From Myxocyprinus asiaticus (Eukaryota > Chordata > Actinopteri > Cypriniformes > Catostomidae), in NCBI RefSeq assembly GCF_019703515.2, contig NC_059349.1, positions 27,462,744-27,526,743 on the forward strand: a stretch of DNA of 64,000 nucleotides. The letters are read 5' to 3'. The number at the start of each line of letters is the position of its first letter. Positions within the stretch are counted from its first letter, which is position 1. Shown one piece after another: positions 23,831 through 36,809 of this stretch. The position numbers and the translations under genes are program-made. Under the pieces are notes generated by a model, which worked only from the letters and a program-made list of their open reading frames with translations, was not told the DNA's origin and did not search any database.

Positions 23831-24249
23831 TCTTACATTTGAAACAATATCATGATCGGCAGGTGTGCTCTGTGTGTGTAGTAGATGACAGAGAGCAGGG
23901 TGCTCATTCACTTTATAGCACGTAGCACATACAGACTATTTATTTAATCACACTGGGCCATGTAGCGAACTGCTTATGCGGCGGTGAGAACCGTCTGAGG
24001 ACTGAAAATTATGGTGTTTGAATGATACTGCATTGACTTACATTGAGTGTAAGCTGACATATTAAAAAAATTACTGAGTGCACCTTTAAAGTCACAAATT
24101 TTGCATTAATGTGCAAACTATCTGACAGCTAAAGCACAGCACTCCATTTTCAGACTAATTAAAGCACTGTCGCTAAAATATCAAAACAAAATCTACATGT
24201 ACAAGTTGTACTCCTTAATCCCTATCATATACCCCCTGAGAGTGTTTGT

Positions 24250-24650
24250 GTGGCTTGGAATTGGGCCTTAAGATCCTACTTTCATTCATTCTCTTCCACA
24301 ATCTCTCAATTTGAGACTTTACACTTTCTTCCCATTCAGAGGCTTGGTGAGATGAAGGAAAATCACTGGGCCTGGTACTGTGAAGGCCAGGTGGTGTTCC
24401 GTCTGCTTCCCTCCCTCACCGACTTCCGTACACTCTGCTCTGCAAGTGTACTTTGGCAAAATTGTAGGATAGATGGTGAGAGCATACCTGCACTCCTTCC
24501 ACAAAGAACAGTAGTAACAGAAGGGGCTGTGAAAGGCTCTGCAGGTGATGCCATGGGTGTGTGTAGTACTCTTTGTGAGGGCTGCTGGCAGAAGCAATTT
24601 AGTTTTGAGCACCTCTGTTTTTCTTGTGGGAGAATTATAAATGTGTGACT
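24250..24650. other. GC-richer block with overlapping ORFs on both strands
   Basis: Frames of 132 codons on + (24250-24648), 114 on - (24319-24663) and 96 on - (24363-24653) overlap. None shows a domain I know or a plausible splice context. The block is intronic and unique-looking. Chance ORFs in less AT-rich DNA, possibly a conserved element, are the best explanation. Confidence 0.3.
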
Positions 24651-24741
24651 CACTTGCTGTCACACCCCTGGAACTGAGCCGGATTCCATTTACTGCCTTT
24701 CAGGCCAGAGTAATTTTTGTAGCGCACAATTTTTTTAATAT

Positions 24742-24975
24742 ACATTCCTGTTGAAAAGACCAGGAATGGTCACCAGCAAATGTAATGTTTTGGATGCCAA
24801 CCCTTGCTAACTTAACAAGCAAGCCTCTCTTGTTCAATCAGCTTAATCAGAAAGATCATGCTGGTTGACCATAATGTTTGCTCGAGAATAACATCGCTAG
24901 CCTGTTCACCAGCTAGACAAGCACCAAACAAACATAAATTATGCTGGTCTAAGCGGATCTTTTCAGCAGGGATGA
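24742..24975. mobile_element. Short MITE with CTG(T/C)TGAAAAGA termini
   Basis: The left TTCCTGTTGAAAAGACCAGG and right ATCTTTTCAGCAGGGATG ends are inverted. The interior is rich in ACCAGC/GCTGGT words (ATGCTGGTTGACC, TTATGCTGGTC). A related, more decayed segment is at 36810-37005. Confidence 0.7.
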
Positions 24976-25514
24976 TCTAGAGATAAAAATAGCCACAATA
25001 TCTAAAAAGGTTGATACACTTAAGAACAAGAAATATTTGTAATTTTTTTATTCTGTATCGTTCTCACGTTAATGCGGAAAAAACGCCATTAATGGACATG
25101 ACAGTTGTGAAAGCGTCACTTATCTATAGGCTATGTGATGAGGGAAACCATCCATAATGCTTTAAAACCAGCAGACTTTGACTTTCTGGATATCAGTCTG
25201 AAACCTTAAAGGCAGTGCAAAAACAGAAGTGCAAAATTGTTTTAAAAGTAATTTTTATTATTATTTTTTTTATTTTATATGAATCATCATGCTATCACTT
25301 TATTTATTTTTTTTTTAAATCTTTTTTTAAAAACCTTTTTATCTTGTATCTTTCACTTTGGCTCTCTTAAAAAATTTTGTCCTGTCATGTGTTGTCCAAA
25401 TCCAATGTTTAATGGAAATGATGTATTGTTAGAACTGTGAAAAAGTTTTTGTACCTCTTTGTATATGTTTAAGCATTTAAAACAGTGATCTGATGACAGG
25501 ACAAGGTAAGTTGC

Positions 25515-25593
25515 AAAATATCGGTGTCATTATCAGTCTATAGTTTTTTTAAAATCGGTATTGGCCAAAACATTTCATATTGGTGCATCCCTA
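25515..25593. mobile_element. hAT-like right-end fragment
   Basis: TATCGGTGTCATTATCAGTC leads into AAAATCGGTATTGGCC and ends GGTGCATCCCTA, a terminus seen in fish hAT-like elements. No left end is present. Confidence 0.5.
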
Positions 25594-26539
25594 CTTTAAA
25601 TTAATTCCCTTTTAAAGCACCACCACTACACCCATACAAATGCAGACAGGCATCTTTGCCGACTCTCCCTATTTTCGAATGTCTTGCACCATGAACCTTG
25701 CACTTTTAAGATGACAAGTCAAGTTTAAAATATTTGACATGGCAGTCTGCACAGCTGTTTTTGAACACAAGAAAGTGTCCTATGTAAACCCCCTAAAAAA
25801 CGTGTCAGATCTGGGTCAGCTGAACTAGAAACCAGCTTAATTATTCACATCTTCCTTAAGGCCAATTAGTCAAGTCATTCAGGTAATCCACCAACCACTC
25901 AAATGTATAATAGTTTTGCATAAGCCAAATACATTCAACAAGACAGCAAAATGCATAGTTGTTTATGAAGGACTGAACTGCCAGTTCTTGCAAATTCACA
26001 TCTGCTAGTGCTGTAATTGAAAGAGCTTGTGGGTTTATGTAGCCTATAAAGACAAGAGGGTTTTTTTGTTTGCAGTTAGCTTGTGCCTTGCAGCGTTAGC
26101 TCTCCTGAATCTCCTCTCCTCGCTCTCAATCACTGTGCACTCCAGCACACGTCCGCTGACCTATTTCCTGCCTGCAGTATGCTGAAGTGCTAATGTGGAC
26201 TTTCATTTAGTTGTGACTTATTTCCTTTTTTCCTAAGTGAGTTAAACAGACTGGCATACCCGTTTAAGATGATTTTCACCCAAGGTTTCTCATATAGGAA
26301 ACGCTGTCTGTGGTCTCTATTAACTTTTGACAGCAAGCAAAGAGAAACGGTTTAGGGAAGATGATTTTTTGAGGATTTAAAAAAAAATAAAAAATAAATG
26401 AGCCATTGGAATTTCCTCATTCTTGTCCAGCCCCTGCTGCCAACTGATGTTAAATACAAAATAAGATTAAATTCACTATAGTTGCTTTCTTAATAAATGT
26501 GCAAAATCACATTTTACTTAAGTAAATAGTTTGTCACCT

Positions 26540-26790
26540 GTGATGGATCATCTATTCTTGCCATAGGGTGGTTGTAACTGTTTGCCATTATAGCAGATAT
26601 TTGCCAGCCCAGAGGTTTGCAAGAACTGTTTTCCAGTATTGGAAAACTGTCTATTGTTGCCAATTTGCCACAGATTTGTAACTTTACCACTACACAAGAA
26701 CTGTATACTTATGGCAAATAAAAACGTTTATTTTCTGCAAACTTAACCACTTGCCACAAGTTTCACCGCAAATAGTTTTTGGAGGGTTTT
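26540..26790. repeat. TTGCC-rich dispersed repeat
   Basis: Repeated GTTTGCCATTA, ATTTGCCAGCCC, AATTTGCCACAGATTTG and GCAAACTTAACCACTTGCC words resemble the repeat at 2560-2790. Family membership is inferred from word pattern only. Confidence 0.4.
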
Positions 26791-27810
26791 CATCCGAACA
26801 CTGGTTGTCAATCTTTTAGATTTTCTGACTTTTCTGCTGCCGTTACCCAGGCTCTGTGGATAGTGGAAGAATAGTATTATTATCTTATAATATCATAGCC
26901 TAACATGTTTTCATCCAGTCAAATTTCAATGGATACAAATACTGTCCTACATTTTTCCCACTGAATATTCTTTCACTCTAAAATAAGTCACAATATGTAT
27001 GTTAAATGCATTGTAAATACTGTTGTATGTTGCCTTTTGAGTAGTTTTATAGTTTGTGATCTGCAGCAGAATTGCACTGTAATAGTGGGGTTTCCCTTTT
27101 ACATAAAAACTCTGGGATTCCCCCAGTTTACGAGCGCAAATATGTGAACGTGAGGGACCACTGATATTTTACATTGGTGTGTATAAATGGGTATAGTTTA
27201 TAGTGTATGTGCTTTTCCCACTGTACTCCTGTATTTTGAATTCTTTCCAATTTGTTGACTTGTTATTGTGCACCATCCTATAACGTTTGTTATCCGGTCT
27301 GTTCACGCACATGTGCACTCCTCAGAAACCTGTTAGAATGCCTCTTATGCGTTTACGTGGCCACATTAAGCTGCGTTCCTCGGTGTGTTATACTGCTTTC
27401 TCTCGGCGTAAGGAAATCAATGTTTTTGTTTACATTACATTTTAGAATGCTGCTTTCTGCAAAAAACCCTGGAATAAACTTTATTTATTTTATTTTTTTT
27501 TAAGTGCATGTAAATGTGATCAGTGTGTCGTGTCTTTCTTTGCACCTCTTGCAAAATGTCGATTGTTTTGATAATGTCATTCTTGGTTGCATTACAAATA
27601 AAACCTATGTAGTTGTTAAGCAGTGTTCTTAATTCACTAATAAAAATGTGTTCGTAGTCTTGGCTTGAGTCAGCACTCCACGCTACCTTTGTTAATCAGT
27701 ATTGGCAGCATAGGATGCTAGCACAAATAGATACCTGCCTATGGTATGGGATTTCAGTGCCAAAGGTTCATGTTATTACTGTGGTATTGATCAGCAGTTC
27801 AGGAGACTCT

Positions 27811-28357
27811 GGGCCGGTTGCGTAAACATAGCCAATAACTTAAGACTTGGTCTAACAATTAGTCTGAAGCTAAAGATGCCATAGAAAGCCTGTTGCGTAA
27901 AACAAGCTCACAGTTGTTTTTAGGAAGACAGTCTAATTGCCATTGCATTGTGGGAATGTAAGACACTGAAGTTCTTAAAATGGCTGGCAGTGGGCACTCA
28001 ACAGTTTTCCTTGCTGGAAAATATTTGCCTATTAGAAGAATGCACTTCAAAATCGATTGTAATGAACAAATTTAGTGATTTTAAGTTTTGTTGCAATAGT
28101 AGAAGTCAAATCTTCTTCAAAGTCTCAACTCAAGCTCCTTCTATCCCTCAACTGAAGCCCCCACAAGCTTAGCTGACAGTTACTTTCCATGGCAACATGG
28201 AATGTAAACAAACGTTAGCCTAGGGGTGTGCGGTCTTACATTTTGTCTTAAATTAGACCGATCTAAGTTTTTATACAACTGATTGAAAAGGTTAAGACCA
28301 AAATTTTAGACGACTAACTTGTAAGACTAGTCTAAAACAGTTTTATGCAACCGGCCC
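27811..28357. mobile_element. MITE with GGGCCGGTTGC(G/A)TAAA termini
   Basis: Left end GGGCCGGTTGCGTAAACA and right end TTTTATGCAACCGGCCC are inverted. Inner arms also pair (GACTTGGTCTAAC against GACTAGTCTAAAAC). The 547-bp interior lacks a transposase. No clear target duplication was found; the terminus resembles PIF/Harbinger-type elements. Confidence 0.75.
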
Positions 28358-28712
28358 TTGCTCTCCCAGGGTTCTGTTGGGTATTGATGTCAGAACCATC
28401 TTCTTCATTTGCCTTTTACATGACTCACTGGCTTGTGAAGACAGTTATGCCCTTCCCCAGACAGCATAGTTGTGTGCTGCATCAGATATTTAGGAGAAAG
28501 GAAAAAATGTGAAATGAGTTGTGAGCAAGGCCTGAGGACAGTGTGTTTCATGAGAATCCAATAAATGTATTTGCATGCATGCACAGTTGCATAATATTTA
28601 ACTGGAGTTTTGCTGTCTTGACATGTGGGAACATACAGCGGAATTACCTTTGTATGTGTTGATGGTTAATACCTGAAATATATTTTGAAAGCATTCACTA
28701 TAATTAGCAGGA

Positions 28713-28784
28713 GGTAGAGGTGGGCGGTATGACCCAAATGTTATATCACGGTATGAGTAATTTTATATAATGTAACAATATATA
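28713..28784. mobile_element. hAT-like left-end fragment
   Basis: TAGAGGTGGGCGGTATGACC followed by ATATCACGGTATGAG is a terminus type seen in fish hAT elements. It is cut off where the Tc1 element begins. Confidence 0.5.
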
Positions 28785-29224
28785 CAGTTGAAGTCAGAAG
28801 TTTACATACACCTTAGCCAAATACATTTAAACTCAGTTTTTCACAATTCCTGACATTTAATTGTTGAAAACATTCCTGTCTTAGGTCAGTTAGGATCACC
28901 ACTTTATTTTAAGAATGTGAAATGTCAGAATAAACTTGTGCAGGTCCACAATTTTTTTCTGAGGTCTTGGCTGATTTCTTTTGATTTTCCCATGATGTCA
29001 AGCAAAGAGGCACTGAGTTTGAAGGTAGGCTTTAAAATACATCTAGTGGTACACCTCCAATTCAGGATACCTCCTTTCAGAAGCTAATTGTCTAAAGGCT
29101 TAACAACATTGTCTGGAATTTTCATAGCTGCTTAAAGGCACAGCTAACTTAGTGTATGTAAACTTCTGACCCACTGGAATTGTGATTTAGTCAATTAAAA
29201 GTGAAACAATTGTTGGAAAAAAAG
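28785..29224. mobile_element. Non-autonomous Sleeping-Beauty-type Tc1 element
   Basis: After TA it starts CAGTTGAAGTCAGAAGTTTA. Near 29150-29220 the opposite arm carries TAGTGTATGTAAACTTCTGA and ACAATTGTTGGAAAAA, the inner direct-repeat side of an IR/DR terminus. The transposase is deleted and the outer right end is missing. Confidence 0.8.
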
Positions 29225-29842
29225 TGTATGACTTTCTTCTGCAGAATACAAATGAAGATTTTTAGAAAATTATCTTGGCTCTGTAGGTCCATCCAATGCA
29301 AGTGAATGGGGTCCAACTCTTTAAAGCTCCAAAAAGCACATAAATGCAACATAAAATTAATCCACAAGACTCCAATGGTTTAATCCATGTCTTCTGAAGC
29401 ATCTGGCCATTGCAGTCTCTAGGGACACGATCATGATTTCAAACTCAGTTACACTTCCTAGTGCTTGATGCATGCACAGAGCATTAGATGGTGGTAGGAA
29501 GTGAAATTGAACTAGAAATCATGATCACCAAATAAACTGCAGATGTCAAGATTTAAAGTGAAAAGAGAGTTACGTTTTGGTCTGTTCTTACCAAAAAACC
29601 AACTGGATTGAAATGGATTAAACCACTGGAATCTTATGGTTTACTCTTATGCAGACTTTATGTGCTTTTTGCAACTTCAAAGTTTGGACTCCATTCACCT
29701 GCATTGTATGGACCTGCAGAGCTGAGATATTCTTCTAAAAATCTTCATTTGTACTCTGCAGATGAAAAAGTCATACATATCTGGGATGGCATGAGGGTAA
29801 ATGATGAGAGAATTTTCATTTTGGGTGAACTATTCCTTTAAG
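29225..29842. repeat. Family R long fold-back copy
   Basis: The left arm has ACTTTCTTCTGCAGAATACA and CCAATGCAAGTGAATGGGGT. The right arm has the inverted ACTCCATTCACCTGCATTG and TACTCTGCAGATGAAAAAGT and ends TTTTGGGTGAACTATTCCTT. It directly abuts the Tc1 remnant. Confidence 0.75.
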
Positions 29843-30403
29843 AGCTTCTAGGCTAATACAAATGGCTCCATGAACCCCACTGAACAGACAACCTTCTTTT
29901 AGCACAGACAGTGAAGGTTGTTGAAGCAATTTCAGTGAAGCTCACAGCATTAAGACCACCATGGTGTGAAATGAAGTTTGTGAGTGGCCATAAACCCGAT
30001 TGTTTTCCTCAGCTAGCAAATTTGACTGAACCAGTTTTTTCCCTGAGGGATCCTAGCCTGAAATGCTTATATGGTTCCATACAAACAAACAGAACATTTA
30101 TCTATTAATTGTAAAAAAAAAAATAAATAAAAAAAATACTTCCATTTTCTACTTTGGGTAAAAACAATAGCCTAGTTGTCAATAGAGATATTAACCATGT
30201 GGGTTGGTCTAAAAAAAGGTAACAGAAAACAAGAGCGAAGCAAGGATACTAATCATTGAGAAATCCTGGCAATGCATAAGGGAGGAACAGGTTGACTGGA
30301 TTGGCTTGCTGTAGACATCAGACATTGTGATTTATAGACATGTGCTTCTGTATAATTGTTGTTTGTGTGGCATAGTTAGAAAGTTGCTGATGTGGGTTTA
30401 GGT

Positions 30404-32255
30404 TAGGGCTGCAACTAACGATTATTTTGATAATCGATTAATCTAATGGTTATTAGAATGATTATTCTGCAATTATTGCAACGATTGATCATTAGCTCTT
30501 AACTTATTATTCAGCTTGTGCCCCGACTTAAAAGGTTGTATTAAACGTGCTTACTAACAATAAAGAGGACAACATTCAGTAAAGAAATTCCCTCAAAAAA
30601 TCCTATTACTATCAAGTGTTTTTGTCTTGTTTTCCATTTAAAATTGTCTAAAAATAAATTTACTTAAAGGAACATATAATATATTTAGACTTGATTTAAG
30701 AGACAAATAAAAGTGTATTTTGTATATAAGTGTATTTTTTTTCACTTGGTTATACTTCTGCAGTAAAGACAAAATATTTTCAAGATCTATTCTCTAAAGC
30801 AAGTCTAAATATCTTACATTCACCTGAGAAGCAGCATATATCTTTTTATATATATATATATTTAAAGGATTTTTAGATATTTTAAAATATATATATATTT
30901 TTTTTCCTCTCCCCTTTTTCTCCCCAATTTGTAATACCCAATTCCCAATGTGCTCTAGGTCCTCGTGGTGGCGTAGTGACTTGCCTCAATCCGGGTGGTG
31001 GAAGACGAATCTCAGTTGCCTCCGTGTCTGAGACCGTCAGTCCGCGCATCTTATCATGTGACTTGAGCGTGTTACCGCGGAGACAACGCGTGTGGTGCTA
31101 TTCTCCACGGCATTCACGCACAACTCACCACGCGCTCCACCGAGAGCGAATCACATTATAGTGACCACGAGGATGTTACCCCATGTGACTCTACCCTCCC
31201 TAGCAACTGGGTCAATTTGGTTGCTTAGGAGACCTGGCTGGAGTCACTCAGCACGCCCTGGATTCGAACTCGTGACTCCAGGTGTGGTAGTCAGCGTCTT
31301 TCCTTGCTGAGCTACCAAGGCCCCAAAATATTTGTATTTTTAATATAATATTCAACATTCTCAGATAAGTTTTTCTTCTGCAGTATAGCTGCTAAAATAA
31401 ATGTATGTTGTTTTAAAGGAGTTTTAGATATTTATATTGGAAAACAAGCCAAAACAAAAACAAATCAAAAACATATTTTGTTGCAGTGTATAATGGGGAG
31501 AAGACTACCCTCTCTCACTTTTGTTCACTTCAATCCATTTTATTAATAAAGCTGCGTATTGCCAATTTTCTTCACGATAAGAAATGCACAGTGACATATT
31601 ATGATTCCATAAGCACGAGTCATCACGTTATTATCTAGCTGCAGCAAGCGCATGTGAGGGGGACGAGCGTACCCATGCCAGAGTGTGCTTCAGCGGGGTG
31701 CAGTTTCAATCTCTTCCCCCTTAGATCGGGACATTCGCGCAACTCATAGAAGAGGCACAGACTACACAGAGAAATGCCAGTTTCTGTGTTTGTAGTTCAT
31801 GATCTGCTTCGGTATTATTTGAACTTTAATAAAGCTATAACACATGAAATATAACTGCATTTAAGATGTAACGCCAGGGTGTTTCCTTTAAAGATGCTCG
31901 ACATGCAAGTTTCGCTTCAGTGGAGTGGCAGCTCCAGCTCTGCTTATTCCACAATGAGAGTGCTTCTGTATTTACTTATTTTGTATTTTTGAATTACAAT
32001 TCCATCATACTTTGCAATCTACATCACCTGAAGCTGTTTGGAAAGTTTAGAGTGCATCTGGACTGTGAGTTTTAATTCTTCCTCTCCTCAGTCAGGCGCG
32101 ACCTGCAGTGCTGCTCTCTCGCGTCATCATTAGAGTTTAATGTGATCTCATGTAATGTTAAATGAGAGCAAATGACTATTCGACAATGAACATTTTTGTA
32201 GACAATTTTTTATTGTCGACATTGTCGATAACGTCTTCTAAACATTTCAGCCCTA
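30404..32255. mobile_element. hAT-type non-autonomous element (C)
   Basis: The ends TAGGGCTGCAACTAACG and AACATTTCAGCCCTA are imperfect TIRs. They are flanked by a perfect 8-bp duplication GTTTAGGT at 30396-30403 and 32256-32263, the target-site size of hAT. Subterminal ATAATCGATTAATC and ATTGTCGACATTGTCGATA pair in part. The 1852 bp hold no transposase frame but do hold a SINE. Confidence 0.92.
30898..31324 (-). mobile_element. tRNA-derived SINE nested in hAT C
   Basis: On the minus strand the head reads GGGGCCTTGGTAGCTCAGC (A-box-like) then GAGTTCGAATCCAGGG (B-box), and the 3' end is A-rich (GGAGAAAAAGGGGAGAGG then A8). AAAATAT at 31325-31331 and at 30884-30890 may be the target duplication. 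This GC-rich SINE type is widespread in cyprinids. Confidence 0.85.
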
Positions 32256-33361
32256 GTTTAGGTGTTGGCCATGTTTTTCTAAGCTTGCAAAAAAGAAAAT
32301 GCAGTCTGATCACCTGCTGCTATAAATTTAGCTTTCATTGGGTTTGTTTGTGTGTCTTTGTTTGTGGCAGATTTCTTTCATTGTGGGGACTGTGAGTTCT
32401 CTGTGCAATATCTGACCGCTCTCTTTCTCAGATCTGTATAGCCAAAAACATACCCAACATCCAAATATGCATACTTATCCATACTATGCCAAAAGCATTA
32501 TGTCAATAAGTAGTTGTCCGATCATAAAACAGAGGTGAGAAATGCCCAGATGACCTGCTACATTCGGTGAGATTCGTAAGTGCGAGATGCCTTTTTTTTT
32601 TTTTTTTTTCAACTGTAATTTGTCTTAAATACATCATGATAGTTGTTCCTCGGGCTTAAATTGTGCTTGTTTAGCAAAACCAGAGTAAAAACATTTTTTT
32701 TGGGGTTGTTCTTACTGTCACTAAGTCAAACCTTCAAATGTCTGTGCTGTTAAAGTGGATGTTGTTATTCTGGTAGCTTGCTGTAAACATGCTGATTTTA
32801 ACAAACTTGCTCCACAAGATTATCCTCAAACTTCCACTCTGCCAATAAAGTTGTTGACTTGGAAGAACTGATTGTAGTTGAAGGGAGTTCATACCAAGGT
32901 TTGCTATAGTGCCCCTTGTGGCAATGCTGAGAATGCAATTCATACTAGCGTTGTATAAATTGCAGTATAACACATTTTGAAACGCAACAACTGTGAAATC
33001 GAGTTTGCGTAGCTAGAAGTGTTTGCGTTCGCATTCTTGTGTAGTATGTTCGGGCATAATACATAGTCAGTGTCATGGCACTGGTCTCTCAATGGCTAAA
33101 GGGCTCAGCTTGCAGACAAGGTGCATTTCTGAAACCGTCAATTCAACATTCAGCTTCACAAGTGTTGTTGAGCCGACTGTCTAGTTGGCAGCTCCACTGC
33201 AGTTTTTTTTTTTTTTTTTTGGCTAGTCAGCATGACAAGATTTTACTCATCTCCAGAGAGCCAAACCATGTAGTCGTCCACAGCTCTCTAGATGATGGCA
33301 GAATCCTTATGCGTGAAATACAGTTTAGTATCAACCATAATGATGAATGCTGACTCCCCAT

Positions 33362-33730
33362 GGTACCTTAAAGGAGTAGTTCACCCAAAAGTGATAATTC
33401 TGGTATATTTACTCGACCTCATAATGTCCCAAACCCACATGACTTTCTTTCTTCCATGGAACACAAAAGAAGAAATGCTGAATATACTGGCTACTGTTTT
33501 CTATTTAATGAAAGTGAATAAAGAATTAAAAAAAAAAAAAAAATTTCTTTGAGCCTAGTCCTCATCTAGGATCCTCATTCATTTTCATTATTTTACATTT
33601 TTCAAAATATTTATTCTTTTGTGTTCTATAGAAGAATGAGTGTTATACAATTTTGTAACAACATGAGGGGGAGTAGATATTGGGGTGAATTCTTTCTTTA
33701 ACTGGAACTGCAACAGAAAACACTCATATA

Positions 33731-33790
<60 letters not shown>
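33362..33790. repeat. Family R MITE followed by (TA)n(CA)n
   Basis: 33367-33706 runs from AAAGGAGTAGTTCACCCAAA to GGGGTGAATTCTTTCTTTAA, with ACACAAAAGAAGAAATG paired to the TTCTTTTGTGTTCTATAGAAG arm around a poly(A) run. A TA/CA microsatellite follows at 33725-33792. Confidence 0.8.
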
Positions 33791-33793
<3 letters not shown>

Positions 33794-34721
33794 CTTCTGG
33801 ATTTTCCTTTTAAGCAATGTCATCATTGAAGACATCGCTCCCTCTTTACTGCTTTATCATAACTGCTTCCTCTCAGTAAGACCAGGGTGATTTGTGAGCA
33901 GGCTTTTGAGATGTAGGCTACATATAGGATAAGTACACACAACTTGTTACAAACTCTACAAGGTGGTGTTGGAGTGAAGCCAGGTTGAATGACACACAGT
34001 GAAACGGCCTCCCTGGACCTCCCTTTTGTATTTGGCATCTGTTAATTTACGTGTTAGAGTGTTGGATTTGAATCTCACACTTGGTTGGGTGCTGGTCAGG
34101 AGAGAGGATACATGGCAACAGTTGTGTGATGGAGGATATGAGGGGTTTTGGTGTCCGTGTGAGCTGAGAAGTAGCTTTTAGGTAAAAACACAGTGTTTGC
34201 AGCTATGTTATCAGAGCTGTTAATTATAGCCAACATGAAATCAAAACAGAGTGGACCCCCCACCCCCCCCAAATGTTTCTTAGTCTTAATATTTCATCAA
34301 AATGTAATAATTTGCACAACCTCTGAATCAGATTTCATTTTCAGCTGATGTCACCAAGCTCTCTTATTTTAGAACCCCTCCCCTCCTGTCACTTGTCATA
34401 TGTACACCATGCCTATCTAGCTGCGCTGGTCCATTCTGATAAGGAACACCCACTTTTCACCATCCAGTCAATTCACAAAGGGTGAAATTATGTCCCGGCC
34501 TTCATTTATATCAGAAGGAATATCTTGTTTCACTTAGAAATATGTCACATGACAGAAGTAAATGGTAAATTACATTTTAACATCTGAATTTTTCGCAACA
34601 TATTGCAAATAAACAAACCCTCTAAAGTTGACTTCAAATAGACATATTGGCGATGTTATGATTGTTGCTCTTTCTTTTTTTTGCTCCTACTTTAACTAAA
34701 CACATGTTCTTCTCTCTTTAG

Positions 34722-34820
<99 letters not shown>

Positions 34821-35394
34821 TAAGTCTTTTTTAATTGGAATATCAGTTAAGGGATGCAACAGATTTGGTATTAGAAAAGGAGAGGGTGTGCTGTTCTCTT
34901 TCACAGGTACGTTCTGGGACTTCTGTCATTCTCTCATTCATTTAATCAAACTCACATTTCATCAATCTAGTATTCAAAGCATCAAAAGCCCCAGAAAAAT
35001 GCTCTTTGTTCTGCGTACAGTTTTGGAAACAAGGTACCCTTTCTAGCAGCCTTCTGCGCATCTCTCTCTTTTTCTCACTTTTAAACTAACATTGCAATGT
35101 TGCACTTTCAGATGACAGTCTCGATGACTGTAAATTTTGCACTCTGTTGCCTCCTAAATGAATAATGCTTTTTCAGCCATGGGAACCCAAACAATAGCAC
35201 TTAGTTGTGGGATATTCATTGAACTCTCTGTATTTTAAAACATTTGATGTCTCATTTAAAGTGTTTGATTTCTAATTTCTGATCTCATGAAAATTGTGAC
35301 TCTGGTGACATCTTTGTAAAATAATATTATGTGGTTCATTACACGGATGAGGCCGCTGAGTGAAACTAAAAGTTTCAACAAATCTTACCTCCCT

Positions 35395-36385
35395 AGCTTA
35401 ACAATGAAGTATGCTATTTCTGAGCCACTAGCACCTCCAAACGAAATTGCAAATTGTTAAAATTTGTTTTCAAAACACCCCCTTTCTGCCATTGGTCAAA
35501 CAAAGAGAGTCCCACCCCCAACTCACACCATTGGTTGAGTCAATGATATTATGTTTCTATAGACAAGTCACTCAAAACAAACACATTTTCACTGCACCAT
35601 AGTGCTGAACAGTGTCGTTGACACAGTGATTACAGTTTTCGAAAAAATTAAAGAATATTCCAAATTATATGCAAGTTACGCTCAATCGACAGCATTTGTG
35701 GCATAATGTTGATTACAACAAAAGCAAATTGACTCGTCCCTCCTTTTCTTTAATAAAAGCAAAAATTTAAGTTGCAGAGAGGCACAATGGAAGTGAATGG
35801 GGCTAAGGAGGGTTTTGGAGGGTTGAAAGGTTAAAATGTGAAGCTTATAATTTTATAAAAGCACTTTGACTCTTCTATTAAAACTCAAGTATTATCTGAG
35901 CTGAAAAGTTGTGTAAATCATAATTTTTACAGTCGTTTTAGAGTTTGTTGAAATTACATCATAATTACAACAAAGTTGTAAAATTGGCTATTTCTTTGCA
36001 CAGAAAATGTTAGTAATTGATTTTATCACACTAAAATCATGTTAACACTCATATTGTTTGCGTCTTTTGGCTATACTTTTTAGATACTTTTGAGAATTTT
36101 TACATTTATGGATTGGCCCCATTCACATTCACCAAGTACCTCACTGTAGCCCAGGTTTTTGCTTTTTTTTTTTTTAAAGAAAAGGAGGGGCATGTCAAAA
36201 TATATATATATTTTTTTTTTGTGGTAATCAATATTATGCCACAAATGCTGTCAATTGAGCTTACTTGTATTGAACAAGGAATAATCCTTTAACCCATGAA
36301 TGGCTTACTTACAGTTGTCTCCGCATATTAAGCTTGTATAGAAGGTATTTTAACACACAAAATGTTACATACTTCAGCTTTTAAG
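35395..36385. repeat. Repeat family D copy, split by MITE E
   Basis: The left part (35430-35648) matches 14520-14745 in order: CAAAACACCCCCTTTCTGCC, GTCCCACCCCCAACTCAC, CTCAAAACAAACACA, GTGATTACAGTTTT. The right part (36292-36385), starting ATGGCTTACTTACAGTTG, matches 14741 onward. The interruption is exactly the family E MITE. Confidence 0.75.
35649..36291. mobile_element. Palindromic MITE (family E), copy 2
   Basis: The ends TAAAGAATATTCCAAATTAT and TTGAACAAGGAATAATCCTTTA are diverged versions of copy 1. The inner arms GACAGCATTTGTGGCATAAT and ATTATGCCACAAATGCTGTC are perfectly inverted. It sits inside the family D repeat. Confidence 0.85.
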
Positions 36386-36809
36386 CCTAAATCTAGCCAA
36401 TAGTGTGATAAAAGCAAATGTGAGATGAAAAACACAATTGCTGAAGCAACCACATAATTTTTGGTGCTTCTATTACTCTTTTGGTTCTTGTGTCGACTCT
36501 TATGCTCTCCAGCAAGTGCAGCGCTTTATCAGTTGAGCAACCGTGCAATTTGATTGCACTCTAACAATCTTGTAAATGTAGTTACTTATTTAATAATAAC
36601 ATTAAAATGCATCGCACTATAGTAAAAGTGTTTTGATATCATTATGTGTGAAACGGGAAAAATATATAAGAACTGATCTGCAGTGTTTATCTCACAAGGA
36701 AACTGCTGCGATGCGTAAAACAAGACACGTAAAAATCATAATCAAAAATGTAGGTATAGTAATGTGTTTCTGTGAGACTAGATTAGTCATTTACCCTTCT
36801 GAAAAACGG

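Larger units (their letters stand above)
18806..34721 (+). other. tnik: tnik intron 1 (15.9 kb)
   Basis: Bounded by a GTAAGT donor after exon 1 and a pyrimidine-rich TTCTCTCTTTAG acceptor before exon 2; phase 0. It contains the repeats listed separately plus unique-looking DNA. A poly(A) run lies at about 19029-19052 and a (TA)n at about 19257-19283. Stretches without recognised content include 24980-26530, 26800-27810, 32264-33360 and 33800-34700. Confidence 0.9.
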
